Assembly (NCBI GenBank): GCA_900541565.1
Contig: UQKB01000001.1
Span: 62,001 to 126,000 of the forward strand
Source: an uncultured Oscillospiraceae bacterium
Lineage (GTDB): Bacteria > Bacillota > Clostridia > Oscillospirales > Acutalibacteraceae
DNA length: 64,000 nt
Reading direction: 5' to 3'
Positions 36,861 to 45,982 of the stretch are shown here, piece by piece (positions within the stretch are counted from its first letter, which is position 1; each line of letters begins with the position of its first letter). A program made the position numbers and the translations under genes. Below the pieces are notes generated by a model. The model ran no database searches. It was not told the DNA's origin and worked only from the letters and a program-made list of their open reading frames with translations.

Positions 36861-36889
36861 ATTATATGCTTTTTTTCTGCGTTTTTCAA
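36861..36889 (-). promoter_or_regulatory. Promoter of the hyd maturation operon
   Basis: On the minus strand TTGAAA (36884-36889), a 17-base spacer and a perfect TATAAT (36861-36866). Confidence 0.8.
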
Positions 36890-37045
36890 TAGATGTAGCT
36901 GCCGCACATGTAAAAGTATTGTCCTGTAAAACAAAAAAAATTAGAGAATCTAACGGTTGTACAGAAAAATGCAAGCAGGCGCATAAAGAAAAATAATTTT
37001 TCATATGATAAACAACAGAAAGATGATGGAAAGGGGATGCCGTTT

Positions 37046-37405
37046 ATGCGCAAAAAATGGATATGGGTGCTGCCGGTGCTTTTTGTGCTGCTTTCCCTGT
37101 GCGCTTGTACAAGGACTGTGGTGGAAAGCGCGCAGGATGAGCTTAAGGCAAATACCTGGAGCGGAAAGGGCGAATATATGTCGACCGTGGCCTTAAGCTT
37201 TGACGGAGATAAAGCATCCCTTGCAGTAAAGGCCGGCGGCGGGGCCGAAACAAAAATAGCGGGAAATTGTATTGTCAGCAGCGACAATATTACATTGACA
37301 GACGAAAAGCTCAATGAAAGCTTTACCTTCGGGTACAGCCTGCTGGGAGACCAAATTGAGCTGACGCTCAATCAAAAGACCATTACGCTGCAAAAGGTCA
37401 AATAG
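37046..37405 (+). CDS. Small predicted lipoprotein, unknown function
   Basis: A 119-residue protein with a signal peptide (MRKKW, hydrophobic core, then SLCAC) and a lipobox-like LCAC, so Cys is probably lipid-modified. The mature part is a short beta-rich domain with alternating hydrophobic residues (VALSFDGDKASLAVKAGGG) of the kind seen in small extracellular lipoproteins; I do not recognise the family. ATG 37046 is preferred over 37037 because AAAGGGG is well spaced for it. It stands alone, divergent from the hyd operon. Confidence 0.75.
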   Translation: MRKKWIWVLPVLFVLLSLCACTRTVVESAQDELKANTWSGKGEYMSTVALSFDGDKASLAVKAGGGAETKIAGNCIVSSDNITLTDEKLNESFTFGYSLLGDQIELTLNQKTITLQKVK

Positions 37406-37406
37406 C

Positions 37407-37670
37407 TTATTTTTCGTTGACAATGCTCCAGTCGCGCATTTCATCCACGCCATAATCAGACGGCTTTGCAACACGCGTGTCTATATCCAGCACAAAGTGT
37501 TCTGCGCCGGAAAGCGTGATGTTCCTTGGACCTACCAGCATGCGCTCCTCCATAAGCGCTTCGGTTACAATGGGCTTGCTGCGCTGGTCGAGCAGCTGCT
37601 TGGGCTGTTTATGGAAAGCATTTTGTTCCGCATGGTTCTTTTCGGGTGCGCTGTGCTTTTCTTGTTTCAT
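37407..37670 (-). CDS. Small hydrophilic protein, unknown function
   Basis: An 87-residue protein with a textbook GGAGG seven bases before the ATG, converging on the lipoprotein gene with a one-base gap. The first 35 residues are Lys/Gln/His-rich and probably disordered. The C-terminal half contains NITLSGAEHFVLDIDTRV. It has no transmembrane segment, cysteine motif or family I recognise. The good ribosome site is the main support for its being real. Confidence 0.55.
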   Translation of the reverse strand: MKQEKHSAPEKNHAEQNAFHKQPKQLLDQRSKPIVTEALMEERMLVGPRNITLSGAEHFVLDIDTRVAKPSDYGVDEMRDWSIVNEK

Positions 37671-37829
37671 GTTATTGCCTCCAATCCTTTTTACAATAGG
37701 TTTATGTTTATTTTACGCAGAGTAAAGGCCGGCATGCAAGGAAAAGACAGGAAAAACAAAACGGACTTTGGGGTTGTATTGCCGGATGGTATGTCCTGCC
37801 TGAAAAAAATATATATTTTCGATAAAAGT

Positions 37830-37869
37830 AAAAGCACATGAAAAGCAAAACTGCTTTTCATGTGCTTTT
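37830..37869 (-). terminator. Terminator after tRNA-Val
   Basis: A perfect 18-bp AT-rich inverted repeat with a four-base loop, flanked by T-rich sequence on the minus strand, starting about five bases past the tRNA CCA end. Confidence 0.9.
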
Positions 37870-37873
37870 TGTG

Positions 37874-37949
37874 TGGTGGACGCTAACGGACTTGAACCGC
37901 TGACCCTTCGCACGTCAAGCGAATGCTCTACCAGCTGAGCTAAGCGTCC
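37874..37949 (-). tRNA. tRNA-Val (anticodon GAC)
   Basis: A full cloverleaf on the minus strand: acceptor GGACGCT/AGCGTCC, D arm with AGCTCAGCTGGTAGAGC, anticodon loop TTGACGT and a T arm with TTCAAGT. The 3' CCA is encoded. Confidence 0.96.
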
Positions 37950-37966
37950 GGAAAGGTTGCTGTTTT

Positions 37967-37995
37967 ATTATATCCAAAGGTTCAAAAAAAAGCAA
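37967..37995 (-). promoter_or_regulatory. Promoter of tRNA-Val
   Basis: On the minus strand TTGCTT (37990-37995), a 17-base spacer and TATAAT (37967-37972), ending 18 bases before the mature tRNA. Confidence 0.7.
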
Positions 37996-38046
37996 GCCCT
38001 TTTTTCAAAAGAATCGTTTATAAATAATAAAAATAAAGCGTTTTAG

Positions 38047-38075
38047 TTGCCCGAACAGCCCTTATGTGCTATAAT
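38047..38075 (+). promoter_or_regulatory. Promoter of ruvCAB
   Basis: TTGCCC (38047-38052), a 17-base spacer and a perfect TATAAT (38070-38075), about 50 bases before ruvC. Confidence 0.7.
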
Positions 38076-38123
38076 CTTAAGTTAGTATTATGCAGGCGCG
38101 TTTTTTAAAGGAGGCTGCGGGGA

Positions 38124-38636
38124 TTGGTCGTTTTAGGGATAGATCCTGGTTATGCAATTGTCGGCTGGGGTGCGGTGGATTTTAGCAACAACAGACATAC
38201 GCCGCTTGCTTTCGGTGCGATTACCACACAGGCGCAGCAACCGTTTGGGGTCCGGCTGCAAAGCATTTATGACCGGCTGATGCAGGTGATGGATGACTGC
38301 CATCCTGATTTTATGGCAATTGAGAAGCTTTATTTTCAAAACAATCAAAAGACGGCGATCAATGTAGCGCAGGCAAGGGGCGTAATTTTATTGGCGGCGC
38401 AAAAAAACGGTGTAGAGGTCTTTGAGTACACGCCGCTGCAGGTAAAGACAGCGGTGACCGGCTATGGACAGGCAAAAAAAGCGCAGGTAATGGAAATGAC
38501 GCGGCGCCTGCTGCATTTGCAGCAGGTACCAAAGCCGGACGACACCGCAGACGCGCTTGCGATTGCCATTTGCCATACGCAGGCGTCGGGAACACGCCTG
38601 CGCGAGATGCTGTATAAAAGGGGACTGAATCAATAA
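38124..38636 (+). CDS. ruvC: Crossover junction endodeoxyribonuclease RuvC
   Basis: Holliday-junction resolvase, 170 residues, RNase H fold. The first catalytic Asp lies in LGIDPG at the N terminus, the Glu is in AIEKLYF near residue 69, and the C-terminal acidic pair is in KPDDTADALAIA. The conserved sequence starts directly at TTG 38124, with AGGAGG nine bases upstream. The stop overlaps the ruvA ATG by one base (TAATG), indicating translational coupling within ruvCAB. Confidence 0.95.
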   Translation: MVVLGIDPGYAIVGWGAVDFSNNRHTPLAFGAITTQAQQPFGVRLQSIYDRLMQVMDDCHPDFMAIEKLYFQNNQKTAINVAQARGVILLAAQKNGVEVFEYTPLQVKTAVTGYGQAKKAQVMEMTRRLLHLQQVPKPDDTADALAIAICHTQASGTRLREMLYKRGLNQ

Positions 38637-39235
38637 TGTTTTACAGCTTGCGGGGCATTTTGTCCCATGCGGAAGCGGGTTTTATCGTAATAGAGTGCGC
38701 AGGTGTGGGCTACAAATGCCTGACCACGCTGAATACGCAGAGAAATCTTCCAAAGCTTCATCAGGAGGCGCTTGTCTACACGCATTTAAACGTGCGGGAA
38801 GACGCTGTTGAGCTGTTTGGCTTTGCAACGCTGCAGGAGCTTAATTGTTTTAAGCTTTTGACGGCGGTAAGCGGCGTGGGCCCCAAAGCGGGCCTTGCGA
38901 TTTTGTCGGAGCTTTCTCCGGAGCAGGTAGCCGTGTGCATTGCTGCAAATGACAGCAAAACGATCACCAGAGCGCAGGGTGTCGGTCCCAAGCTTGCACA
39001 GCGGATTGTTTTAGAGCTGAAGGATAAAATAAATGGATTTACATCGGATTCTGCATCCATCCAGCCTGAAGCGGCACAGGTCTTTGCCCAGGGTAACGTG
39101 CAAAAGGCTGTGGAGGCACTTTCGGTGCTTGGATATGGCAGCGCAGATGTAATGCCTGTGCTTTCCGGACTGGATCGCACACTGAGCGTAGAGCAGATGA
39201 TCGCGGCCGTTTTAAAAGAGATGGGAAGACGCTGA
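38636..39235 (+). CDS. ruvA: Holliday junction branch migration protein RuvA
   Basis: DNA-binding subunit that holds the four-way junction for RuvB, 199 residues. An N-terminal OB fold (VIECAGVGYKC) is followed by tandem helix-hairpin-helix motifs, AVSGVGPKAGLAIL and RAQGVGPKLAQRI, and a C-terminal domain that contacts RuvB. Length matches the family. It sits between ruvC (one-base overlap) and ruvB (14-base gap). Confidence 0.96.
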   Translation: MFYSLRGILSHAEAGFIVIECAGVGYKCLTTLNTQRNLPKLHQEALVYTHLNVREDAVELFGFATLQELNCFKLLTAVSGVGPKAGLAILSELSPEQVAVCIAANDSKTITRAQGVGPKLAQRIVLELKDKINGFTSDSASIQPEAAQVFAQGNVQKAVEALSVLGYGSADVMPVLSGLDRTLSVEQMIAAVLKEMGRR

Positions 39236-39249
39236 AAGGATAAAAATAC

Positions 39250-40323
39250 ATGGATAATACATTTGATTTTGAAAACAGAATTGTAAGCGCCGCTGAAATT
39301 CCGGCTGACGCCGTGTCAGAAGATAACCCGCTGCGTCCGCGTACGCTTGAGGAATATATTGGGCAGGAAAAGGTCAAGGAAAATCTTTCTGTGTTTATAG
39401 AGGCAGCCAAACAGCGGAAAGAAACACTTGACCATGTTTTGCTTTACGGCCCGCCGGGGCTTGGTAAAACAACACTTGCCGGCATTATAGCAAATGAGCT
39501 GCAGGTTAATTTGCGCATTACCTCTGGCCCGGCGATCGAAAAGCCCGGCGATCTGGCGGCACTGCTTACCAATTTAAACCCGGGAGATGTTTTATTTATT
39601 GATGAAATTCACCGCCTTTCAAGAGCTGTGGAGGAAATTTTATATCCTTCCATGGAGGATTATGCAATTGATATTATTACCGGAAAAGGGCAAATGGCAG
39701 CTTCCTATCATCTGCCACTGCCGCATTTTACACTGGTGGGCGCAACCACAAGAGCCGGTCAGTTGACAGCGCCGCTGCGCGACCGCTTTGGCGTCGTGCT
39801 CAGGCTGGAGCCGTATACCCCGCAGGAGCTTGCAAGAATCGTAAAGCGCAGTGCGTCTATCCTAGAAATACCCATTGACGACGGCGGCGCGCTGGAAATT
39901 GCCTCCCGCTCCAGGGGAACGCCCAGAATTGCAAACCGCCTGTTAAAGCGTGTGCGCGATTTTGCACAGGTTATGAGCAATGGCGTAATTACGGCAGATA
40001 CGGCTGGAGTGGCGCTGGATAAACTGGAGGTAGACCGCCTGGGGCTGGATTCTAACGACAGGCGTATGCTTACGGCTATGATCAAGTATTATAAGGGCGG
40101 CCCTGTTGGGCTGGAAACGCTGGCGGCGGCTATTGGGGAAGAGGCCGTCACCATTGAAGACGTATATGAGCCGTATCTGATGCAGATCGGTTTTTTAAAC
40201 AGAACACCCAGAGGGCGGTGCGTTACGCTGGAAGCCTGCAAGCATTTGGGGCTGGAAATGCCAAACATGCCTTCTTCCGGACAGCCTACCCTGTTTACGG
40301 ACGAATCATCTGGGCTTGTGTGA
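39250..40323 (+). CDS. ruvB: Holliday junction branch migration helicase RuvB
   Basis: AAA+ hexameric motor of branch migration, 357 residues. It has Walker [10 protein letters not shown], Walker [10 protein letters not shown], sensor GATTRAG and a winged-helix C-terminal domain with [16 protein letters not shown] precedes the ATG. It ends 30 bases before glmM and is probably co-transcribed with ruvC and ruvA. Confidence 0.97.
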   Translation: MDNTFDFENRIVSAAEIPADAVSEDNPLRPRTLEEYIGQEKVKENLSVFIEAAKQRKETLDHVLLYGPPGLGKTTLAGIIANELQVNLRITSGPAIEKPGDLAALLTNLNPGDVLFIDEIHRLSRAVEEILYPSMEDYAIDIITGKGQMAASYHLPLPHFTLVGATTRAGQLTAPLRDRFGVVLRLEPYTPQELARIVKRSASILEIPIDDGGALEIASRSRGTPRIANRLLKRVRDFAQVMSNGVITADTAGVALDKLEVDRLGLDSNDRRMLTAMIKYYKGGPVGLETLAAAIGEEAVTIEDVYEPYLMQIGFLNRTPRGRCVTLEACKHLGLEMPNMPSSGQPTLFTDESSGLV

Positions 40324-40352
40324 CAGAAATCATTTTTGGAGGTATTGTGTTT

Positions 40353-41702
40353 ATGGGAAGACTTTTTGGAACAGACGGCGCAAGAGGTGTTGCCAATACG
40401 GAGCTGACCTGTGAGATGGCCATGAATATTGGCAGGGCGGCCGCCATGGTGCTAATCAACGAGGAAGTAGAGCATCCTACCGTTTTGATTGGAAAGGATA
40501 CACGCTTAAGTTCCGACATGATAGAGGGCGCGTTGATCGCAGGCCTTTGTTCTGTGGGCGCAAACGTGCTGTGTCTGGGGGTTGTCCCCACGCCGGCAGT
40601 GGCTTATTTGATCGGCAGATATAAGGCGGACGCAGGGATCATGATTTCGGCTTCACATAATCCGTTTGAATTTAACGGGATCAAAATCTTCAGCATGGAC
40701 GGCTATAAGCTGCCGGACGGTCTGGAAGAAGAAATTGAATCAATTGTATTGGATCATAAGATACCTTACCCAAATCTGCAGGGCGCTATGCTCGGGCATG
40801 TGCGCCATGCGGAAAACGCGGTGCAGGACTATGTCGACCATGTAATCGAGTCTGTACCGAATGATTTGCAGGGAATGCATATTGCAATCGATTGCTCAAA
40901 CGGTTCTGCTTCACGTACGGCAAAGAAGCTTTTTGAAGGACTGGGAGCCGATTGTCACTTTTTATTTGATAAGCCCGACGGCGTCAATATCAATGAGGAT
41001 TGCGGTTCTACGCATATGGAAAATTTGATGAAATATGTCCGGGAGCACCATCTGGACGCGGGGATCGCATTTGACGGAGATGCCGACCGCTGCCTGGCGG
41101 TAGATGAAAACGGGAATCTGGTAGACGGCGACTATGTGATCGCAATTTGTGCGGCAGATATGAAATCCAGAGGCTTGCTCAAAAAGGACACGGTGGTCGG
41201 TACGGTAATGACCAACATGGGGTTTAACCGTTTTTGTGAAAATGTAGGGATGCATTTTGTGTCCACACAGGTAGGCGACCGTTATGTGCTGGAAACCATG
41301 GTGCGCGAAGGGTATAATATCGGAGGGGAGCAATCCGGGCATGTGATTTTCCTGGACCATTCTACAACAGGGGACGGACAGCTTACGGCGGCACAGCTTT
41401 TAAGCCTGCTTTGCCGCAGAAAGGCAAAGCTTTCAAGCATTGCAACATTGATGGAGCGGTATCCGCAGGTGATGCTCAACGTCAAGGTCAGCGCAGAGGG
41501 TAAGCGCCGTTTTTATACAGACAAAGAAATACGCGAGGAGATTGACCGCGTCAAGGAATGCCTTGGCAACAGGGGAAGGATTTTGGTGCGCCTTTCGGGG
41601 ACGGAACCGCTTGTCCGCGTTATGGTTGAAGGGGAAGATTCCGGCGAAATTACGCGTTTTGCAACCCAGACAGCCGAGCTGATTCGGGAAAGACTTTCCT
41701 GA
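40353..41702 (+). CDS. glmM: Phosphoglucosamine mutase
   Basis: Converts glucosamine-6-phosphate to the 1-phosphate for UDP-GlcNAc synthesis, 449 residues. The N terminus GRLFGTDGARG, the phosphoserine loop ISASHNPFEFNG near residue 100, the metal loop FDGDADRC and the phosphate-binding RLSGTEPLVRVM are all present. ATG 40353 is chosen because GGAGG stands upstream and the family begins there; the frame upstream only shadows ruvB. Confidence 0.97.
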   Translation: MGRLFGTDGARGVANTELTCEMAMNIGRAAAMVLINEEVEHPTVLIGKDTRLSSDMIEGALIAGLCSVGANVLCLGVVPTPAVAYLIGRYKADAGIMISASHNPFEFNGIKIFSMDGYKLPDGLEEEIESIVLDHKIPYPNLQGAMLGHVRHAENAVQDYVDHVIESVPNDLQGMHIAIDCSNGSASRTAKKLFEGLGADCHFLFDKPDGVNINEDCGSTHMENLMKYVREHHLDAGIAFDGDADRCLAVDENGNLVDGDYVIAICAADMKSRGLLKKDTVVGTVMTNMGFNRFCENVGMHFVSTQVGDRYVLETMVREGYNIGGEQSGHVIFLDHSTTGDGQLTAAQLLSLLCRRKAKLSSIATLMERYPQVMLNVKVSAEGKRRFYTDKEIREEIDRVKECLGNRGRILVRLSGTEPLVRVMVEGEDSGEITRFATQTAELIRERLS

Positions 41703-41738
41703 GGTACCTAAAACGAAAACAGATAGCGGAGGAATGAT

Positions 41739-42599
41739 ATGCGCATTGCCAACTGGAAAGACTATGAACTGATAGACGCCACCTGCGGCGAGCGGCTGGA
41801 GCGATGGGGAGATATTGTTCTTATAAGGCCCGACCCGCAGATTATATGGGAAACAAAGCGTGAAAGCCCACTTTGGGAACGTGCCCATGCAAGGTATATA
41901 CGGTCTTCCAGCGGCGGCGGCCACTGGCAGATTTATAAAGCGCATCCAAACGTATGGCAGCTGCGCTATAAGGCGTTGTCCTTTCAGGTCAAGCCTATGG
42001 GGTTTAAGCATACCGGCGTTTTCCCGGAGCAGGCGGTCAACTGGGATTTTGTTTCAGATAAAATCCGGCAAAGCAAAAGGCAGATGAACGTTTTAAACCT
42101 GTTTGCCTACACGGGCGGCGCAACGCTTGCCTGCCTGCATGCGGGCGCAAAAGTTTGCCATGTGGACGCATCAAAGGGCATGGTACAGTGGGCAAAGGAA
42201 AACGCTGCGCTGTCTCGTCTGCAGGACCGGCCGGTCAGATGGCTTGTAGACGACTGTATAAAATTTGTACAAAAGGAAAAGCGCAGGGGCAAGCAATACG
42301 ACGGCATCATTATGGATCCGCCGTCTTACGGCAGAGGGCCCGGCGGGGAAGTCTGGAAGCTGGAGGAACAATTGTATGACCTGTGCGGCCTGTGTTCCTC
42401 TGTGTTATCCCCCAATGCAAGGTTTTTTATTTTAAATTCGTATACAACGGGGCTTTCGCCCGCCGTTATGCAATATCTTTTGGGGGTAACGCTCCAAAAA
42501 CGCTTTGGCGGCAGTGTCAGCTCCGATGAAATAGGACTGCCAGTAACGCAAACAGGGCTTGTTTTGCCCTGCGGATCAACCGCCATTTGGCAGGCATAA
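41739..42599 (+). CDS. Class I SAM-dependent RNA methyltransferase (RlmI/RlmK-like)
   Basis: A 286-residue COG1092-type methyltransferase, likely acting on 23S rRNA. The SAM motif NLFAYTGGATL is near residue 117, DASKGMVQWAKEN binds the ribose, and the catalytic motif is IIMDPPSYGRGPGG. The N-terminal PUA domain of RlmI is absent, leaving a beta-rich start of about 100 residues. The exact target base cannot be told. GGAGGA precedes the ATG. The ecf genes follow after 18 bases. Confidence 0.85.
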   Translation: MRIANWKDYELIDATCGERLERWGDIVLIRPDPQIIWETKRESPLWERAHARYIRSSSGGGHWQIYKAHPNVWQLRYKALSFQVKPMGFKHTGVFPEQAVNWDFVSDKIRQSKRQMNVLNLFAYTGGATLACLHAGAKVCHVDASKGMVQWAKENAALSRLQDRPVRWLVDDCIKFVQKEKRRGKQYDGIIMDPPSYGRGPGGEVWKLEEQLYDLCGLCSSVLSPNARFFILNSYTTGLSPAVMQYLLGVTLQKRFGGSVSSDEIGLPVTQTGLVLPCGSTAIWQA

Positions 42600-42617
42600 G
42601 CGGGAAAAGGAAAAGCA

Positions 42618-43469
42618 ATGGATGATTTTATTCAGGTACAGCACCTTTCATTTCAGTATATTTCAGAGGATGGAGAGGCAGCGCCGGTAGACGTATTAAA
42701 GGATATTTCTCTGAACGTCCGCCGGGGTGAATTTGTCGCGCTTTTGGGACATAACGGTTCGGGCAAATCCACTATGGCAAAGCAGTTCAACGCTATGCTG
42801 TTGCCTACAGAGGGTAAGGTGCTGGTAGACGGGATGGACACAGCGGACGACACGTGCAAGTATGAAATACGCCGTAAGGTCGGGCTTGTGCTGCAAAACC
42901 CGGATAACCAGCTTGTAGCGAGCATTGTGGAAGAGGATGTGGCCTTTGGACCGGAAAATCTGGGCGTGCCGCCCAAAGAGATCCGCCAGAGAGTAGACGA
43001 CGCGCTGAAAACAGTTGGTATGTACGAATACCGCACGCATGCGCCGCACAAGCTTTCCGGCGGGCAGAAGCAGCGTGTGGCGATAGCGGGTATTTTGGCG
43101 ATGCAGCCGCATTGCCTGGTGCTGGATGAGCCGACCGCCATGCTCGACCCTATGGGACGCAGGGAAGTCTTACAGACGGTACAGAAGCTCAACCGTGAAA
43201 AAGGAATCACCGTTATTTTAATTACACATTATATGGACGAAGCGGTGTTGGCGGACAGGGTGCTTGTTATGGACAGTGGAAAAATTCTGACCCAGGGCGC
43301 GCCGCGCGAGGTGTTTTCCCAGGTGGAGCTGCTAAAACGGCATAAGCTTGACGTGCCGCAGGCGACAGAGCTGATTTATAGGCTGCGCGCAAGCGGCTAT
43401 CCGATAGAGGATATGGCGCTTGATACGCAAGAGTGTATAAAAATACTTTTAAAGGTTTTGGCAACATAA
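42618..43469 (+). CDS. ecfA1: Energy-coupling factor transporter ATPase EcfA1
   Basis: One of two ATPases powering group II ECF vitamin transporters, 283 residues. It has Walker A GHNGSGKST, signature LSGGQKQRVAIAG, Walker B LVLDEPTAMLDP and H-loop THYMDEA. The FGPENLGVP segment in the Q-loop region is typical of EcfA. The gene order ecfA1-ecfA2-ecfT-truA matches the conserved Firmicute arrangement, and the substrate-binding S components are encoded elsewhere. Confidence 0.95.
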   Translation: MDDFIQVQHLSFQYISEDGEAAPVDVLKDISLNVRRGEFVALLGHNGSGKSTMAKQFNAMLLPTEGKVLVDGMDTADDTCKYEIRRKVGLVLQNPDNQLVASIVEEDVAFGPENLGVPPKEIRQRVDDALKTVGMYEYRTHAPHKLSGGQKQRVAIAGILAMQPHCLVLDEPTAMLDPMGRREVLQTVQKLNREKGITVILITHYMDEAVLADRVLVMDSGKILTQGAPREVFSQVELLKRHKLDVPQATELIYRLRASGYPIEDMALDTQECIKILLKVLAT

Positions 43470-43504
43470 AGGCAAAAGCCCTGTTTTAGAGAGGACCAGA
43501 CGCT

Positions 43505-44365
43505 ATGTACGTATTAGAAACGGAAAATCTTTCGTATACCTACGGTTTAAATACGCCGTTTGAGAAAGCGGCCGTAAAGGATGTATCTATCAAGGTGCAA
43601 AAAGGAGAGCTGATTGGGATTATTGGGCATACAGGCTCCGGTAAATCGACGCTGATCCAAATGTTTAACGGCCTGATACGTCCAGAAAGCGGCAGAGTGC
43701 TTTTAAACGGAAGGGACATATGGGAAGATCCCAAAAAAATCCGTTCCGTGCGCTTTCAGGCAGGGTTGGTATTCCAGTATCCGGAATATCAGCTGTTTGA
43801 AGAAACGGTCGAAAAGGACATTGCGTTTGGACCGCGCAATATGGGGCTTTCAGACGAAGAGATCCAGGAAAAGGTTACAAAAGCGGCCCGTTTTACCGGG
43901 CTGAGGCCGGAACTGTTGGGGAAATCTCCGTTTGAGCTTTCCGGCGGGGAAAAACGCAGGGCAGCCATCGCAGGGGTGATCGCCATGGACCCGGATGTTT
44001 TGATTTTGGATGAGCCGACGGCAGGGCTGGACCCCAGCGGCAGGGATGTGATCTTGGCGCAGATTACAGAATATCATAAGCAGCGCGGCAATACGGTGTT
44101 TTTGGTGTCCCACAGTATGGAGGATATTGCAAAAACAGCAGACCGTGTCCTTGTGATGCACCAGGGAAAGGCCGTTATGTTTGATAAGACGGAAGCTGTT
44201 TTTTCACAGGGGGAAAAGCTGGAAAAAATGGGCTTGCAGGTACCGCAGGTCACAAAGATCATGTCGGCGCTGCGACGGAAAGGCTATGCCGTTTCTGACG
44301 CGGTTCTTACGGTGGAACAGGCAATTGGTGAAATACTGGCCCTGCAAAAACACCGCGCTCTGTGA
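43505..44365 (+). CDS. ecfA2: Energy-coupling factor transporter ATPase EcfA2
   Basis: The second, distinct ECF ATPase, 286 residues, pairing with EcfA1 as a heterodimer. It has Walker A GHTGSGKSTL, FQYPEYQLFEETV in the Q-loop region (a hallmark of EcfA2), signature LSGGEKRRAAIAG, Walker B LILDEPTAGLDP and SHSMED. GAGAGGACC precedes the ATG. Confidence 0.95.
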   Translation: MYVLETENLSYTYGLNTPFEKAAVKDVSIKVQKGELIGIIGHTGSGKSTLIQMFNGLIRPESGRVLLNGRDIWEDPKKIRSVRFQAGLVFQYPEYQLFEETVEKDIAFGPRNMGLSDEEIQEKVTKAARFTGLRPELLGKSPFELSGGEKRRAAIAGVIAMDPDVLILDEPTAGLDPSGRDVILAQITEYHKQRGNTVFLVSHSMEDIAKTADRVLVMHQGKAVMFDKTEAVFSQGEKLEKMGLQVPQVTKIMSALRRKGYAVSDAVLTVEQAIGEILALQKHRAL

Positions 44366-44396
44366 ACGTTTATGTTAAGGGGAAGGAAGTGGTAAC

Positions 44397-45212
44397 TTGG
44401 TAAGGGATATTACATTAGGACAATATCTGCCGGGGCGATCTGCCATACACCGGTTGGATCCACGCATGAAAATCCTTTTGCTGCTTGCGTTTATCGTTTT
44501 TATATTTATCACAAACAATTATTATGCACTTGCCGTTACCACGCTGTCTGTGCTCAGCATGATGCTGCTGACGCGGATACCCATTAAAATGTATTTAAAA
44601 AGCATGAAAATGATTTTATTTATCGTGCTTTTTACAGCGGTGCTCAATCTGTTTTACGGCAGAGGGGAGCTGCTTGTTCAATTTGGCTTTTTAAAGGTCA
44701 CGCAGGCCGGCATCAATAATGCGGTATTTGTTGCAGTCAGGATTGCTTCCTTAATTATTGTAAGCTCGATGCTTACGTTTACAACCTCCCCGACAGATCT
44801 GACAGACGCGCTGGAGCGTTTGATGAAGCCGCTGAAGGTTTTTCATGTGAAGGTGCATGAAATAGCGATGATGATGACGATCGCCCTGCGGTTTGTTCCA
44901 ACGCTGCTGGAAGAAACGGACAAGATCATGAGTGCACAAAAGGCAAGGGGAGCCGATATGGAAAGCGGCAATTTGATCCAGCGGATCAAAGCGCTGGTTC
45001 CGGTACTGGTTCCGCTGTTTGTATCTGCTTTCCGGCGCGCCTACGAGCTGGCGACAGCCATGGAATGTCGCTGCTACAGAGGCGGCGACGGAAGGACCAG
45101 GATGAAAAGCTTGCATTTTTCAAAAACGGACGTATGCGCAGTGTGTGTATGCGCGCTTATTTTTACAGGAGTGATACTATGCAATGCGTTCCTGCCGGCG
45201 GCGGTGCGGTAA
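44397..45212 (+). CDS. ecfT: Energy-coupling factor transporter transmembrane protein EcfT
   Basis: Membrane scaffold joining the EcfA dimer to interchangeable S components, 271 residues. Helices occupy roughly 25-65 and 95-125, and the coupling helices contain the ARG-type signature KARGADM and a later AMECRCYRGG. Translation probably starts at TTG 44397 with AAGGAAG upstream, since the family begins with an ITLGQYLPG-type sequence. The 3' end overlaps truA by 34 bases. Confidence 0.93.
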   Translation: MVRDITLGQYLPGRSAIHRLDPRMKILLLLAFIVFIFITNNYYALAVTTLSVLSMMLLTRIPIKMYLKSMKMILFIVLFTAVLNLFYGRGELLVQFGFLKVTQAGINNAVFVAVRIASLIIVSSMLTFTTSPTDLTDALERLMKPLKVFHVKVHEIAMMMTIALRFVPTLLEETDKIMSAQKARGADMESGNLIQRIKALVPVLVPLFVSAFRRAYELATAMECRCYRGGDGRTRMKSLHFSKTDVCAVCVCALIFTGVILCNAFLPAAVR

Positions 45213-45982
45213 GAAATATTTTATTGACAATTTCATACGACGGCAGGCCGTTTCATGGCTGGCAAATCCAGCAAAATGCATTAAGCGTGCAGCAGGTATT
45301 CCAGGATGCTCTCCAAAAGATTATAGGGCAGGGCTTTCAGCTGAAAGGCTGCAGCCGTACAGACACGGGCGTGCATGCGAACATGTACTGCATCAGCCTG
45401 AAAACGACACATATGATCCCCGCAGAAAGGCTTAAAGCGGCGCTCAACCGCTTTTTACCAATGAGCATAGCCGTACACCGGGCGCAGGAGGTTCCTTTGG
45501 ATTTTCACGCGCGCTATTCCTGTGTAAGCAAGCAGTATATATATAAAATATGGAACGCGCAGACACGCAATCCTTTTTTGGACGGATACGCTCTGCACTA
45601 CCGGTATCCGCTCGATGTGCCGTTGCTGCACAAGGCTGCACAGCAGTATGTAGGACGGCATGATTTTACCTCCTTTTGTACGGCGGACAAGCGCCAAAAG
45701 GGTGATTTTACAAGAAATGTACATATGTTTTCTGTCACACGGGATGGGGAGCTGGTTACCATGTGCGTGGAGGCCGACGGTTTTCTGTACAATATGGTAA
45801 GGATCATGGTTGGCACGCTTTTGCGCGTGGCGCAGGGGAAATTTGCACCCGGTGACCTGAAGGCAATTTTGCAGGCGAAGGACAGAAAAAAAGCGGGGCC
45901 GACAGCGCCCGCATGCGGCTTGTATTTAAATAAGGTGTGTTATAAAACGCCGTTTGGGAAGGATGATGAAAATGCCGGATAA
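45179..45982 (+). CDS. truA: tRNA pseudouridine(38-40) synthase
   Basis: Isomerises uridines 38-40 in the tRNA anticodon arm, 267 residues. The catalytic Asp is in GCSRTDTGVHA near residue 60, and FLYNMVRIMVG is the conserved C-terminal motif. The ATG at 45179 has AGGAG nine bases upstream and lies inside the end of ecfT, so translation is likely coupled. It also overlaps the start of the next gene by 11 bases. Confidence 0.94.
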   Translation: MQCVPAGGGAVRNILLTISYDGRPFHGWQIQQNALSVQQVFQDALQKIIGQGFQLKGCSRTDTGVHANMYCISLKTTHMIPAERLKAALNRFLPMSIAVHRAQEVPLDFHARYSCVSKQYIYKIWNAQTRNPFLDGYALHYRYPLDVPLLHKAAQQYVGRHDFTSFCTADKRQKGDFTRNVHMFSVTRDGELVTMCVEADGFLYNMVRIMVGTLLRVAQGKFAPGDLKAILQAKDRKKAGPTAPACGLYLNKVCYKTPFGKDDENAG

